64,000 bases of DNA from Streptomyces cylindrosporus (lineage in GTDB: Bacteria; Actinomycetota; Actinomycetes; Streptomycetales; Streptomycetaceae). This document shows, piece by piece, positions 32,829 to 40,788 of the stretch (the first letter of the stretch is position 1; each line of letters begins with the position of its first letter). Location: the NCBI RefSeq assembly GCF_022698165.1, contig NZ_JALDAY010000004.1, positions 62,001-126,000 of the forward strand, written 5' to 3'. The notes under the pieces are model-generated. The model saw nothing but the letters and a program-made list of their open reading frames with translations, made no database searches and was not told the origin of the DNA. Made by a program: the position numbers and the translations under genes.

Positions 32829-33452
32829 ATGACTGACGCCAGTGAATTCCAGGCCGTGCCCACCACCACCCTCGCCGATCTCCTCGGCCGCGAGCAGGTC
32901 ATGGACATCGGCATCCGCCCGCTGTGGGGACCGGCGGAACGGGTGGCCGGACCGGCCTTCACCGTGCGTTGCCCGCCCGGCGACAACCTGATGCTCCACG
33001 CCGCCATCCACCGCGCCGCGCCCGGCTCGGTCGTGGTCGCGGAGTCGGGCGACCTGGACTGGGCGCTGGCGGGCGGCAACGTGTGCGCGGTGGCCCAGCG
33101 GCGCGGCGTGGCCGGCTTCGTCCTGGACGGCCTGATCCGCGACCTCGCCGAGGTACGCGAGATGCGCTTCCCGGTGTTCGCCCGGGGCGTCATCCCGATC
33201 CCCGGCGCCAAGGCGGCGGTGGCGCCGCTGGGGGAGCCGGTGACATGCGGGGGCGTACGGGTCGAGGCGGGCGACGTCGTGGTCGCGGACGAGGAGGGCG
33301 TGGTCGTCGTACCGGCCGCCCGTCGTGACGAGGTACTGACCGCGGCACGCGCCAAGCTGGCCAAGGAGGCCGCGGAGTCACTGGACGAGTGGGAGGAGGC
33401 GCACCGGGCGCGGATCGACAAGATCCTGGCGGAGCGGGGGTTCGAGGGCTGA
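32829..33452 (+). CDS. RraA-family protein (HMG/CHA aldolase-like)
   Basis: A 207-residue protein of the RraA/dimethylmenaquinone methyltransferase-like fold. It has PGDNLMLHAAIHRAAPG, the ligand-binding GGNVCAVAQRRGVAGFVLDG (the catalytic-site R/D region is GLIRD) and GDVVVADEEGVVVVP. Characterised members are 4-hydroxy-4-methyl-2-oxoglutarate aldolases or oxaloacetate decarboxylases; the E. coli RNase E inhibitor is another. Streptomyces members are probably enzymes. ATG 32829 is taken because the GTG and ATG codons further upstream have no better support. Confidence 0.85.
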   Translation: MTDASEFQAVPTTTLADLLGREQVMDIGIRPLWGPAERVAGPAFTVRCPPGDNLMLHAAIHRAAPGSVVVAESGDLDWALAGGNVCAVAQRRGVAGFVLDGLIRDLAEVREMRFPVFARGVIPIPGAKAAVAPLGEPVTCGGVRVEAGDVVVADEEGVVVVPAARRDEVLTAARAKLAKEAAESLDEWEEAHRARIDKILAERGFEG

Positions 33453-33481
33453 TGCTGGTGCCCGCTGCTCCTCTTCCTTAG

Positions 33482-33862
33482 CCCAGCCGCGTCGACCCCG
33501 GGCTGGGGCCGCGGTTCATCGCGCTGGGCTGCGAACTGGTGTGGGCCACGACCTGGCTGGACGACGCGAACCTGTGCCTGGCGCCCTGGCTCGGTCTGCC
33601 GCAACTCCCGCTCGTGGACTGGCCGGACGAGGAGGACGTGTCCGCGCCGCTGCACTGGAAGACGCGGCCGTTGGTGGACTGGGCGGCCGGGCGCGAGTTC
33701 GTGTGGGTCGACGACGAGATCACGGACGCGGACTGTGCGTGGGTGGCCGCACACCATCCGGCCCCGGCCCTGCTGCACCGCGTGGACCCTGAACACGGCC
33801 TGACGGACGCGGACTTCGCCGTGCTGGAGGCGTGGATCAGAGGGCGTCGAGCCAGGCCGTGA
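33482..33862 (+). pseudogene. 5'-truncated HAD-domain protein
   Basis: The open frame after TAG at 33479 reads PSRVDPGLGPRFIALGCELV and continues with WATTWLDDANLCLAPWLGLP to LTDADFAVLEAWI. It matches the C-terminal two thirds of a common Streptomyces HAD protein of about 170-190 aa that begins with a DVDGPLNP nucleophile motif. That motif and the first 40 or so residues are absent and no start codon with a ribosome site precedes the conserved part; GTG 33539 is inside it. The remnant overlaps the 3' end of the convergent TetR gene. Probably non-functional. Confidence 0.6.
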
Positions 33863-34436
33863 GGCGGTTGCCCTCGCGGGTCATGATGTCGGGGTCGCGC
33901 AGGGCGTTGGCCAGGAGGGACATGCCCTGGTAGGCGCCGACGAGGGCCAGGGCGAGGCCGTCGGGGTCGGGCAGCTCCAGCTCGCGGAACTGGCCTTCCA
34001 CCCAGTCGAGGAGCGTACGCAGGAGCTTGCCGGCCTCCGCGTCCAGGCCGCCGTCCGGGGTGCGTTTGCCGAGCTCGGCGGCGAGGGTGCCGGTGGGGCA
34101 GCCGTAGCGGGCGGCGAGCTCACGCTGGTCGACCCAGCCGCGGACGAGCGCCTTGAGGCGTTCGCGGGGGTCGGGGAGGCGGTCCAACTCGGCGGTGATG
34201 CGCTCCAGTTGGCCGCCGTGCTCGGCCAGGGCCGCAGCCACCAGGTCGTCCTTCGTCTTGAAGTAGTAGTAGACGTTCCCGGTCGGTACGTCGGCGGCAC
34301 GGGCGATGTCGGCGATGGTGGTCCGCTCGACGCCCTGACGGTGGACGACTTCGGCGGCGGCGGCCATCAGGCTGCGCCGCTTGGCTCCGGCTCTCTTGGT
34401 CCTCGTATTTGGTGAGGCATTCGGTGAGTCAGTCAC
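33837..34436 (-). CDS. TetR-family regulator of the adjacent NAD(P)-binding reductase
   Basis: A 199-residue TetR protein with a helix-turn-helix TTIADIARAADVPTGNVYYY (about 39-58) and a C-terminal TetR_C domain that has CPTGTLAAELGKR, typical of the AcrR/NemR-like group sensing electrophiles. GTG 34436 is the start; the palindrome at 34426-34447 covers it. A second palindrome lies at 34492. The gene is divergent from an NmrA-like reductase, so autoregulation and control of that gene are likely. Confidence 0.88.
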   Translation of the reverse strand: MTDSPNASPNTRTKRAGAKRRSLMAAAAEVVHRQGVERTTIADIARAADVPTGNVYYYFKTKDDLVAAALAEHGGQLERITAELDRLPDPRERLKALVRGWVDQRELAARYGCPTGTLAAELGKRTPDGGLDAEAGKLLRTLLDWVEGQFRELELPDPDGLALALVGAYQGMSLLANALRDPDIMTREGNRLTAWLDAL

Positions 34437-34447
34437 CTGACTAACTA
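34426..34447. promoter_or_regulatory. TetR operator overlapping the regulator start codon
   Basis: GAGTCAGTC-ACCT-GACTAACTA: 7 of 9 arm positions pair. It has the same layout as the perfect palindrome at 34492 and covers the GTG start codon of the TetR gene. Confidence 0.6.
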
Positions 34448-34491
34448 TAGGCGGCGGACTGGCGGCGGGCTGTGCTAGCGTCGCGACCGAA

Positions 34492-34513
34492 GAGTTAGTC
34501 AGCCGACTAACTC
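34492..34513. promoter_or_regulatory. TetR operator upstream of the NmrA-like gene
   Basis: GAGTTAGTC-AGCC-GACTAACTC: a perfect 9-bp inverted repeat around four bases, 29 bases before the ATG of the reductase. Confidence 0.75.
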
Positions 34514-34542
34514 ACTAGCTTGCTCATGGCTGGGGGATCACC

Positions 34543-35364
34543 ATGTTCGTAGTCACCGGTGCCACGGGGAACGTCGGTCAGACGCTCGTACGACTGCTCG
34601 TGGAAGCGGGGGAGGAAGTGACCGCCGTCGCCCGGCGGGTCACGGAGGCCGATGTTCCGGCGGGGGTGCGGGCGGTCGCCGCCGATCTCGGGAACCCGGA
34701 CAGCCTGCGGCCCGCGCTGCAGGGGGCGCGGGCCGTGTTCCTGCTGGTCGCGGGGGAGGATCCGGAGGGGCTGGTCGGGGTGGCGAAGGAGGCGGGGGTC
34801 GGGCGGCTGGTGCTGCTGTCCAGCCAGGGGGCGGGGACGCGGCCGGAGGTCTACCGGCAGGCGGTCGAGTTCGAGGCGGCCGTACGAGGGTCGGGTCTGG
34901 AGTGGACCGTCCTGCGTTCCGGCGGACTGGATTCGAACGCCTTCGCGTGGGCCGAGCCGGTCCGCCTCCACCGCACCGCCGCGGCGCCCTTCGGGGACGT
35001 CGGCCTGCCCATCGTCGACCCCGACGACGTGGCGGCTGTCGGGGCGGCGGTGCTGAGGGAGCCGGGGCACGCCGGGGCGACGTACACCCTGACGGGCCCC
35101 GCGCCGACGACGCCGCGGGAGCGGGCGGCGGCGTTGGCCGAGGCGCTGGGGGAGCGGGTCGACTTCGTCGAGCAGACCCGCGAGGAGGCGCACGCGCAGA
35201 TGTCCCGCTTCATGCCGCTGCCGGTGGTGGAGGGCACGCTGGCGCTGCTGGGGGCGCCGACGGAGGAGGAACGGGCCGTGAGTCCTGATGTGGAGCGGGT
35301 GTTGGGGCGGGGTGCTCGGGGGTTCGGGGAGTGGGTGGGGCGGAATGTGGGGGCGTTTCGGTGA
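34543..35364 (+). CDS. NmrA-like NAD(P)H-binding oxidoreductase
   Basis: A 273-residue atypical short-chain reductase. The Rossmann motif TGATGNVGQTLVRLLVEAG opens the protein (residues 5-23), and LVLLSSQGAGTRPEVYRQAV follows near 90 in place of the usual YxxxK catalytic pair, as in NmrA/QOR2-type proteins that bind NADP(H). Such proteins act as quinone reductases or redox sensors. ATG 34543 lies 29 bases after a perfect TetR operator, so the neighbouring TetR regulator probably represses it. Confidence 0.87.
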   Translation: MFVVTGATGNVGQTLVRLLVEAGEEVTAVARRVTEADVPAGVRAVAADLGNPDSLRPALQGARAVFLLVAGEDPEGLVGVAKEAGVGRLVLLSSQGAGTRPEVYRQAVEFEAAVRGSGLEWTVLRSGGLDSNAFAWAEPVRLHRTAAAPFGDVGLPIVDPDDVAAVGAAVLREPGHAGATYTLTGPAPTTPRERAAALAEALGERVDFVEQTREEAHAQMSRFMPLPVVEGTLALLGAPTEEERAVSPDVERVLGRGARGFGEWVGRNVGAFR

Positions 35365-35444
35365 GGGCTCGGCGGGTCGGCGGGGGCCGGCCGTAAGGGC
35401 CCAGGCGCGCATGTCTCCCGCCGGTCTCCCGCTGACCTGGCTGC

Positions 35445-35975
35445 TCAGCTTTTGACGGCCTCGGCGATGCGCAAGGCGGCCTCGGCCGGGGTGAGTTGGG
35501 TGGTGTCGACGACCTCCGCCTCGTCGTGCAGCCAGGTGCGGGAGGCCTCGGCGTAGGGCTTCAGGTATTGGAGGCGGAAGGGGGAGTCGGGGCCGATGAC
35601 GGTGTCGGCGGCGATACGGGCCCGGAGGGTGGCCTGGTCGGCGTGGAGGACGAAGTGACGTACCGGGATGGCGTGTTGGGCGAGGCCCGTGCTGATCTCG
35701 CGCCAGTACTGCTCGACCAGGACGGTCATGGGGACCACCAGTGTGCCGCCGGTGAATTCGAGTACGCGGCGGGCTGTTTCGACGACGAGTTGCCGCCATG
35801 GTGGCCAGTGCTGGAAGTTGTCGGCCCCTGGGCCCGGCAGTCCCGGTTTGATGTCCATGAGCGTCTCGCCGACCTTCTCGGCGTCGAACACCCTTGAGTC
35901 CGGGAGCAGTTGCTGTACGAGGGGGCTGGTCGTGGACTTGCCCGCGCCGTGGGTGCCGTTGATCCATACGATCAT
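35445..35975 (-). CDS. AAA-type kinase, TmrB (tunicamycin resistance)-like
   Basis: A 176-residue P-loop NTPase. Walker A is GTHGAGKST at residues 7-15, and FDAEKVGETLMDIKPGLPG follows, the pattern of TmrB-like proteins. TmrB of Bacillus confers tunicamycin resistance by an ATP-dependent mechanism. Most Streptomyces homologues are annotated only as AAA family ATPases. No membrane segment. A role in resistance is only a possibility. Confidence 0.75.
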   Translation of the reverse strand: MIVWINGTHGAGKSTTSPLVQQLLPDSRVFDAEKVGETLMDIKPGLPGPGADNFQHWPPWRQLVVETARRVLEFTGGTLVVPMTVLVEQYWREISTGLAQHAIPVRHFVLHADQATLRARIAADTVIGPDSPFRLQYLKPYAEASRTWLHDEAEVVDTTQLTPAEAALRIAEAVKS

Positions 35976-35985
35976 GGGGGCGACG

Positions 35986-36735
35986 TTAGCGCGCGGAAGG
36001 AGCCAGGACGCAGAACTCGTGGCCTTCCGGATCCGACAGGCACGTCCACGGGACCTCGCCCTGGCCGACGTCGAGGTCCGTGGCGCCGAGGGACCGCAGG
36101 CGGGCCACCTCCGTCGCCTGGTCGTCGCCGGGGTACGGCAGGAGGTCGAGGTGGACGCGGTCCGGCACCGTCTTCGCGTCGGTCGTGCGGAGGAATTCGA
36201 GGTACGGGCCTGTATGGCTCGCGGAGCGCAACCGGGCGTACTCGTCGGTGACTTCGTGCAGTATCCAGTCCAGCGCCTCGCCCCAGAACCGGGCCATGGC
36301 CCGCGGATCCGCGCAGTCGACCACGACGGCGGCGATCGGCCCTGTGTCCCGGTAGATCTCCCGGGGCTCCAGCACGCAGAACTCGTTGCCCTCGGGGTCG
36401 GCGAGCACCGTCCACGGCACCTGGCCGCCCTGCCCCACGTCGGCGGGAGTCGCGCCGAGAGCTGTCAGGCGCGCGACCAACTCCGTGTGGTGGGCCGTGG
36501 AGGTGGTGGCGAGGTCAAGATGCGTACGGTTCTTGGTCGTTGACTTGGGTTCGGGGACGGGTACGACGTCGACGCCGACGAACACCGGGTCCGGCCAGAC
36601 CAGGCCGCCGACGGGGCCGACGTACCTGGTCTGGCCGGAGCCGTACGCACTCCACCCGAGCGCCTCCGCCCAGAACCGGCCGACGGCCGCGGCGTCCAGC
36701 GCCTTGATGTTCACCATCACGGGTCGCAGTGCCAT
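35986..36735 (-). CDS. Two-domain VOC (glyoxalase-like) protein
   Basis: A 249-residue protein made of two vicinal-oxygen-chelate modules. Each has the same ending, DPEGNEFCVLEP (first) and DPEGHEFCVLAP (second), and each has the HLDL strand that carries a metal-site residue. The class is the glyoxalase-like PF18029 group, usually hypothetical in Streptomyces. ATG 36735 begins MALRPVMVN. A catalytic function is unknown; members sometimes bind or modify antibiotics. Confidence 0.82.
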   Translation of the reverse strand: MALRPVMVNIKALDAAAVGRFWAEALGWSAYGSGQTRYVGPVGGLVWPDPVFVGVDVVPVPEPKSTTKNRTHLDLATTSTAHHTELVARLTALGATPADVGQGGQVPWTVLADPEGNEFCVLEPREIYRDTGPIAAVVVDCADPRAMARFWGEALDWILHEVTDEYARLRSASHTGPYLEFLRTTDAKTVPDRVHLDLLPYPGDDQATEVARLRSLGATDLDVGQGEVPWTCLSDPEGHEFCVLAPSAR

Positions 36736-36861
36736 GCGGGCGATCCTAGACACCTGCTCGGACCGCTCGGCCCCGGCCGAGCGTCGAGGCTGCGTGCTCC
36801 GGGCGACCACTGCGAGCACAGCACTGGGCCGGGCGCCCGGCGGACCAAGGCGTGGGAGGGG

Positions 36862-37101
36862 GTGCTGTTGCTGGGTGACGCCGACACGGTGGCCGCCGCA
36901 CGCGAGTGGCGCTGGGCGGTGCTCCAACTGGAACGGGCGGCACGCGGCGTCGCCGACGACGACTTCGACTGGGTGGCCGCGGTGAGGCGCGCCGACGAGG
37001 GCCGGGATCGCTTCTACACCGCTGCCAGAGCCGGCCTGACCGTGGGCAGCGGCGATGTGGCTCAGGCGCGCTGGCTCATCGATCGACAGATGAACTCGTG
37101 A
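36862..37101 (+). CDS. Hypothetical protein, probably a 5'-truncated remnant
   Basis: A 79-residue frame starting at GTG 36862: LLLGDADTVAAAREWRWAVL and on to ARAGLTVGSGDVAQARWLID. From memory it resembles the C-terminal helical part of larger Streptomyces hypothetical proteins. The same frame remains open upstream (GARRTKAWEG) without a good start, so the gene was probably longer and lost its 5' part. A GGGAGG lies only three bases before the GTG. Expression is uncertain. Confidence 0.45.
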   Translation: MLLLGDADTVAAAREWRWAVLQLERAARGVADDDFDWVAAVRRADEGRDRFYTAARAGLTVGSGDVAQARWLIDRQMNS

Positions 37102-37138
37102 TTCCGGTGAACTCATGAGCCCGGGCCACGGAAGAGGG

Positions 37139-37672
37139 TCAGGGGTGCGCGGTCCGGAACGCGTGATACCGGCCGAAGGCTTCGTGGCTGTCGGGGGTGA
37201 AACGCCACGCCAGCAGGGCCGACCGCAGCTCCGGCTCCGTGAGCCAGCCGTGCCAGGCGACCTCGTCAGGATCGGGGACCACGGCATCCGGTACTACGGC
37301 ATCCGGTACTACGGCATCTGGCACCACTGCTTCGTGCACGCCGAGCCAGTGAGGACTCAGACCGCTGCGGTTGAGGAACGTGAACAGCAAGCGCGGCCGT
37401 ACCCGAATGCCCAGCTCTTCGGCCAACTCCCGCGCCGCGGCCTGTTCGTAGGACTCGCCCACCTGCACGGCGCCACCGACCACGACCTCGTAGAACCGGG
37501 GAAAGCGCGACAGTTGCTCCGAGCGCCTGTGGACGAGGATCCGCTCACCCTCGTCACGACACACCGTCACGGCGACCCGGTGCAGCCAACCCTCCCGGAT
37601 GGCCTGTCGGCGGCTGACCGCCACCCCCAGCACGCGATCTTGATCGTCGACACGCTCCACCAGTTCATCCAC
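37139..37672 (-). CDS. Nudix hydrolase with an in-frame five-residue tandem repeat
   Basis: A 177-residue Nudix protein of the YfcD/isopentenyl-diphosphate-isomerase-like type. The Nudix box is GGAVQVGESYEQAAARELAE followed by ELGI (GX5EX7REUXEEXGU). After it, a loop reads VVPDAVVPDAVVPDAVVPD, encoded by tandem 15-bp units. GTG 37672 (VDELVERVDDQDRVLG) is preferred: AGGGTG lies six bases upstream and homologues begin near here; TTG 37702 is the longest possible start. Nudix enzymes hydrolyse nucleoside diphosphates linked to another moiety; the substrate is not predictable. Confidence 0.83.
   Translation of the reverse strand: MDELVERVDDQDRVLGVAVSRRQAIREGWLHRVAVTVCRDEGERILVHRRSEQLSRFPRFYEVVVGGAVQVGESYEQAAARELAEELGIRVRPRLLFTFLNRSGLSPHWLGVHEAVVPDAVVPDAVVPDAVVPDPDEVAWHGWLTEPELRSALLAWRFTPDSHEAFGRYHAFRTAHP
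37281..37325. repeat. 15-bp tandem repeat inside the Nudix gene
   Basis: Two perfect copies of ACGGCATCCGGTACT (37281-37295, 37296-37310) and a third diverged copy (37311-37325). They encode Val-Val-Pro-Asp-Ala repeats on the minus strand and keep the frame. Confidence 0.85.
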
Positions 37673-37739
37673 GACGCACACCCTGGCAGAGCCCACCGAC
37701 AATGCCGTTTCCCGGACGGAACCCGCGTTCCGGAGGACC

Positions 37740-38696
37740 CTAGACGACCGCCGGCAGGACAGTCAGCGTTCCTGTGGCTGTGTCGATCGTCGCCTGGGTG
37801 CCGAGGGGGATCGTCGGGGGGTGGGCGCCGTGCCCGGCGGGGAGCCCGCCCAGCACCGGAACACCGAGTGCGGACAGTCGGTCGCGCAGGACGTCGCGGA
37901 TGCCCCATCCACCCAGCGTGGGATCGTCGGCATCGCGCTCGAAGCCGATGAACTGGCCGAGGGCGATGCCGCGCAGACCATCGAGCGCTCGGGAACGGAT
38001 GAGCTGGGTCAGCGCGCGGTCGACCTCGCCCAGCCCGGTTCCTCGCTGGTGTTCGAGGAAGAGGATCGCTCCCTGGAGGCTGGGCAGGCCTGCTCCGGTC
38101 TCCGTGCGGATCGCGTCGAGGTTGCCGCCCATCAGGACGCCCGTCGCCGTGCCCTCCACTATGACGGGCGCGGTGGCCTCGGACGGGTCGCGGTGGAGGG
38201 TGACAGGGTCGGTGGTCATCAGCGCGCGGCGCAGGGACTCCGCGGAGGCGGGTCCGGCGTAGGTGTCGTCGCGTTTGGCGAAGGGACCGTGGAGTGTGGC
38301 CAGGCGGCATCGTGACCACAGGGCGAGGTGAAGGTGGGTGATGTCGCTGAAGCCGACGACCGGCTTCGGGTCACGGCTGAGGGCGTCGGTGTCGAGGGCG
38401 TCGACGATGCGGTAGGTGCCCTTGCCGCCCTTGGCGGCGATCACGGCGCGGACGCCCGGATCGCGGAACGCCGCGTTCAGGTCGAAGACGCGGTCCTCGT
38501 CGCGGCCGGCCATGTAGCCCCACTGATCGAAGACGTGTGCGCCCAGCTCGGCCTGAAGACCCCAGGAGGTGAGCAGGTCGACACCCCGGGCGACTTCCTC
38601 CCGACTCGGCGGACAGGCAGGAGAGACGATCCGCACCCGATCTCCGGGCCGCAAGCGCGGCGCCCTCAACGACTGCGGATTCCGGTGGTCATCCAT
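37740..38696 (-). CDS. LD-carboxypeptidase-family (MccF-like) serine peptidase
   Basis: A 318-residue S66 peptidase. The nucleophile elbow is VVGFSDITHLH, the catalytic Glu lies in FLEHQRGTGLGEVDRAL, and the His in LPAGHGAHPPTIPLG, giving the Ser-Glu-His triad. S66 enzymes remove the terminal D-Ala from murein tetrapeptides or, as MccF, detoxify microcin C-type compounds. ATG 38696 begins MDDHRNPQSL, before the domain start RLRPGDRVRIVSPACPP. It is divergent from the XRE gene across the 28-bp palindrome at 38761. Confidence 0.88.
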   Translation of the reverse strand: MDDHRNPQSLRAPRLRPGDRVRIVSPACPPSREEVARGVDLLTSWGLQAELGAHVFDQWGYMAGRDEDRVFDLNAAFRDPGVRAVIAAKGGKGTYRIVDALDTDALSRDPKPVVGFSDITHLHLALWSRCRLATLHGPFAKRDDTYAGPASAESLRRALMTTDPVTLHRDPSEATAPVIVEGTATGVLMGGNLDAIRTETGAGLPSLQGAILFLEHQRGTGLGEVDRALTQLIRSRALDGLRGIALGQFIGFERDADDPTLGGWGIRDVLRDRLSALGVPVLGGLPAGHGAHPPTIPLGTQATIDTATGTLTVLPAVV

Positions 38697-38760
38697 CCGG
38701 CGATTCTGCGGGGCCGAGCCAGCAGCCGTGCAAAGTGTGTGTGAGAGGGTGGCGTGGCGC

Positions 38761-38788
38761 ACTATTGCAAGCGGGTGCTTGCAATAGT
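38761..38788. promoter_or_regulatory. Perfect 28-bp palindromic operator
   Basis: ACTATTGCAAGC-GGGT-GCTTGCAATAGT: 12-bp perfect arms around four bases, 26 bases before the XRE start codon and 64 bases before the divergent peptidase. Most likely the binding site of the XRE regulator. The TTGCAA halves are spaced by eight bases, unlike the five-base spacing of a Nur box. Confidence 0.8.
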
Positions 38789-38814
38789 TAGCGGGGGTGG
38801 TGCACAGTGGAGGC

Positions 38815-39489
38815 ATGGCATCGCTCAACGTCGGCAATCTCGGTGAGTATCTGCGTGAGCAGCGGCGCACGGCGCAGCTGTCGCTCAGGCAGCTCGCCGA
38901 CGCCGCCGGGGTGTCCAATCCGTATCTGAGCCAGATCGAGCGCGGGCTGCGCAAGCCGAGCGCGGAGGTGTTGCAGCAGGTCGCCAAGGCGCTGCGGATC
39001 TCCGCCGAGACGCTGTACGTCCGCGCCGGCATCCTCGACGCCGAGCGGGACCGGGACGAGGTGGAGACGCGCGCCGTCATCCTCGCCGATCCCACGCTGA
39101 ACGAGCGGCAGAAGCAGGTGCTGCTCCAGATCTACGAGTCGTTCCGCAAGGAGAACGGCTTCGGGATCGACACGGCAGTCGATGCGGTGGTCGAGGCCAC
39201 GGTCGATACGGCGGTCGATACGGAGAGGGGTCCGGACGACGGCGTCCGCGTCCCCCGCGTTGTCGACACCGGCGAAGCGGTTGGCGTCACCGACGCCGAC
39301 CCGTCCGGCGACGGGGCTACGGAGGCCCAGCCGGGTGACACCGGTGGCACCGGTCACATCGGCGACGCCCCTGGGCGCCGTACCCGCAAGACCCGCACGG
39401 CCGGCGGGCGCAAGTCCGCCGCGCGCCGCACCCGCACGTCCGACGGCAGCGACGCCGAACCGCACGACCCGCAGCAGCCCACCGGTTGA
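38815..39489 (+). CDS. XRE-family regulator upstream of hbhA
   Basis: A 224-residue protein. Residues 7-70 are an XRE helix-turn-helix (LSLRQLADAAGVSNPYLSQI and ERGLRKPSAEVLQQVAKALR). A short helical segment ends at about 115 (LNERQKQVLLQIYESFRKEN), then a long acidic, then basic Lys/Arg-rich tail (RTRKTRTAGGRKSAARRTRT) that may add DNA contacts. ATG 38815 follows AGTGGAGGC. Gene order XRE-HbhA-DUF2516 equals Rv0474-Rv0475-Rv0476 of M. tuberculosis. Confidence 0.88.
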   Translation: MASLNVGNLGEYLREQRRTAQLSLRQLADAAGVSNPYLSQIERGLRKPSAEVLQQVAKALRISAETLYVRAGILDAERDRDEVETRAVILADPTLNERQKQVLLQIYESFRKENGFGIDTAVDAVVEATVDTAVDTERGPDDGVRVPRVVDTGEAVGVTDADPSGDGATEAQPGDTGGTGHIGDAPGRRTRKTRTAGGRKSAARRTRTSDGSDAEPHDPQQPTG

Positions 39490-39557
39490 GCAGGCCGCAC
39501 CGGCTGCCCGCGGGAACCAAAACCCTCAGCTGAAAGCGATCCGGGAGGACCATCACC

Positions 39558-40208
39558 ATGGCCATCACCGACGACCTCCGCAAGACCCTCAGCGACCCGA
39601 CGCCGCTCTACTTCGCCGCCGGCACCGCAGACCTGGCCTTCCAGCAGGCCAAGAAGGTGCCCGGCCTCGTGGAGCAGCTGCGCGCCGAGGCCCCGGCCCG
39701 TATCGAGGCCGTCCGCAACACCGACCCGAAGGCCTACCAGGAGAAGGCCCAGGCCCGCGCCAAGGAGGCCGGCGCCAAGGTCAAGGAGACGCAGGAGACC
39801 CTGCAGACCAAGGTCACCGAGTTCATCGCCAACATCGACGGCGACCTCAAGAAGCTCGGCGCCACCATCGACGCCGACCTGAAGAAGTTCGGCGAGTCCG
39901 CCCAGGACTTCGCGCTGCGCGGGGTCGGCGTCGCCGCCGAGTACGCCGTCAAGGCCCGTGAGACCTACGAGAAGGTCGCCGAGCACGGCGAGCAGGCCGT
40001 GAAGACCTGGCGCGGCGAGGCCGCCGAGGAGATCGAGGAACTGGCCGTCGCCGTCGAGCCGAAGGCCGAGCCGGTCGAGGTCAAGGACGAGCCCGCCAAG
40101 CCCGCCGAGGCCAAGGCCGCCCCCGCCCCGGCGAAGAAGACGGCCCCCGCCAAGAAGGCGCCGGCCCGCAAGCCCGCCGCGAAGAAGACCACGCCGCCCG
40201 CCAAGTGA
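39558..40208 (+). CDS. hbhA: Heparin-binding hemagglutinin (HbhA)-like protein
   Basis: A 216-residue protein with no signal peptide: a helical coiled-coil body (residues 1 to about 165, LPGL-like start then long charged helices) and a C-terminal tail of Lys, Ala and Pro (PAKKTAPAKKAPARKPAAKK). This is the layout of mycobacterial HbhA, whose tail binds heparan sulfate and which also associates with lipid inclusions. In Streptomyces a structural or membrane-associated role is more likely than host adhesion. ATG 39558 follows GGGAGG. A perfect terminator follows. Confidence 0.85.
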   Translation: MAITDDLRKTLSDPTPLYFAAGTADLAFQQAKKVPGLVEQLRAEAPARIEAVRNTDPKAYQEKAQARAKEAGAKVKETQETLQTKVTEFIANIDGDLKKLGATIDADLKKFGESAQDFALRGVGVAAEYAVKARETYEKVAEHGEQAVKTWRGEAAEEIEELAVAVEPKAEPVEVKDEPAKPAEAKAAPAPAKKTAPAKKAPARKPAAKKTTPPAK

Positions 40209-40227
40209 CACGAACGGGTGATGGGGG

Positions 40228-40260
40228 ACGGGCCGGGCACTCTCACGGTGCCCGGCCCGT
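40228..40260 (+). terminator. Terminator of hbhA
   Basis: ACGGGCCGGGCAC and its exact complement form a 13-bp stem with a seven-base loop, 20 bases after the hbhA stop. Confidence 0.88.
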
Positions 40261-40333
40261 TCTCGGTGTAGCGGGTCTGCTCGAACGGGTACGGTGACCG
40301 CGTAATGACAAGCCGAGTCTGGTGGTGGACGTT

Positions 40334-40675
40334 GTGCTGATGCAGGGGTTCGCAGGGTTCATGTGGCTGCTGAGCATCGCCCTGATCCTTTTCAGCGGCT
40401 TCGCACTGATCGACGCCGCGACGCGCCGCGAGGACGGCTACCGCGCGACCGGCAAGCAGAGCAAGCCGTTCTGGCTGATCATCCTCGGCCTGGCCTTCGT
40501 GGTGAACCTGATCTTCAACATCCTGTCGTTCCTGCCGATCATCGGCCTGGTCGCCACCATCGTGTACATGGTGGACGTCCGCCCCGCACTCAGAGCCCTC
40601 CCGGGCGGCGGCCGCAACAACAGGCGGGGTTCGAGCAGCGACGGCCCTTACGGCCCGTACAACGGCGGCCGCTGA
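40334..40675 (+). CDS. DUF2516 membrane protein
   Basis: A 113-residue protein with two or three transmembrane helices (GFAGFMWLLSIALILFSGFA and FWLIILGLAFVVNLIFNILS) and a Gly/Asn-rich tail ending DGPYGPYNGGR. This is DUF2516, which follows hbhA in mycobacteria too (Rv0476). GTG 40334 gives MLMQGFAGFMW; GTG 40322 and ATG 40340 are alternatives. It lies after the hbhA terminator, so it probably has its own promoter. Function unknown. Confidence 0.82.
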   Translation: MLMQGFAGFMWLLSIALILFSGFALIDAATRREDGYRATGKQSKPFWLIILGLAFVVNLIFNILSFLPIIGLVATIVYMVDVRPALRALPGGGRNNRRGSSSDGPYGPYNGGR

Positions 40676-40698
40676 CTCAAAGAGCGACGTCGAGGTGA

Positions 40699-40752
40699 GC
40701 GCCCCTTCAGGGGCGCGGGGAACTGCGCGACCAGCCCCCACGGACCCGCAGT
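40699..40752. repeat. Dispersed Streptomyces repeat with 7-bp hairpin
   Basis: GCGCCCC-TTCA-GGGGCGC (40699-40716) followed by GGGGAACTGCGCGACCAGCC. From memory this phrase recurs many times in intergenic regions of Streptomyces genomes. The hairpin probably serves as a terminator between the converging DUF2516 and SpoIIE-phosphatase genes. Confidence 0.65.
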
Positions 40753-40788
40753 CGGCACACGACCGATCCACCAACGGCGAGTCTCCGC

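Noticed and set aside
38761..38788. Nur box candidate (TTGCAA repeats)
   Set aside because: The TTGCAA halves are separated by eight bases rather than the five of the Nur box, and the whole is a longer perfect palindrome next to an XRE gene.
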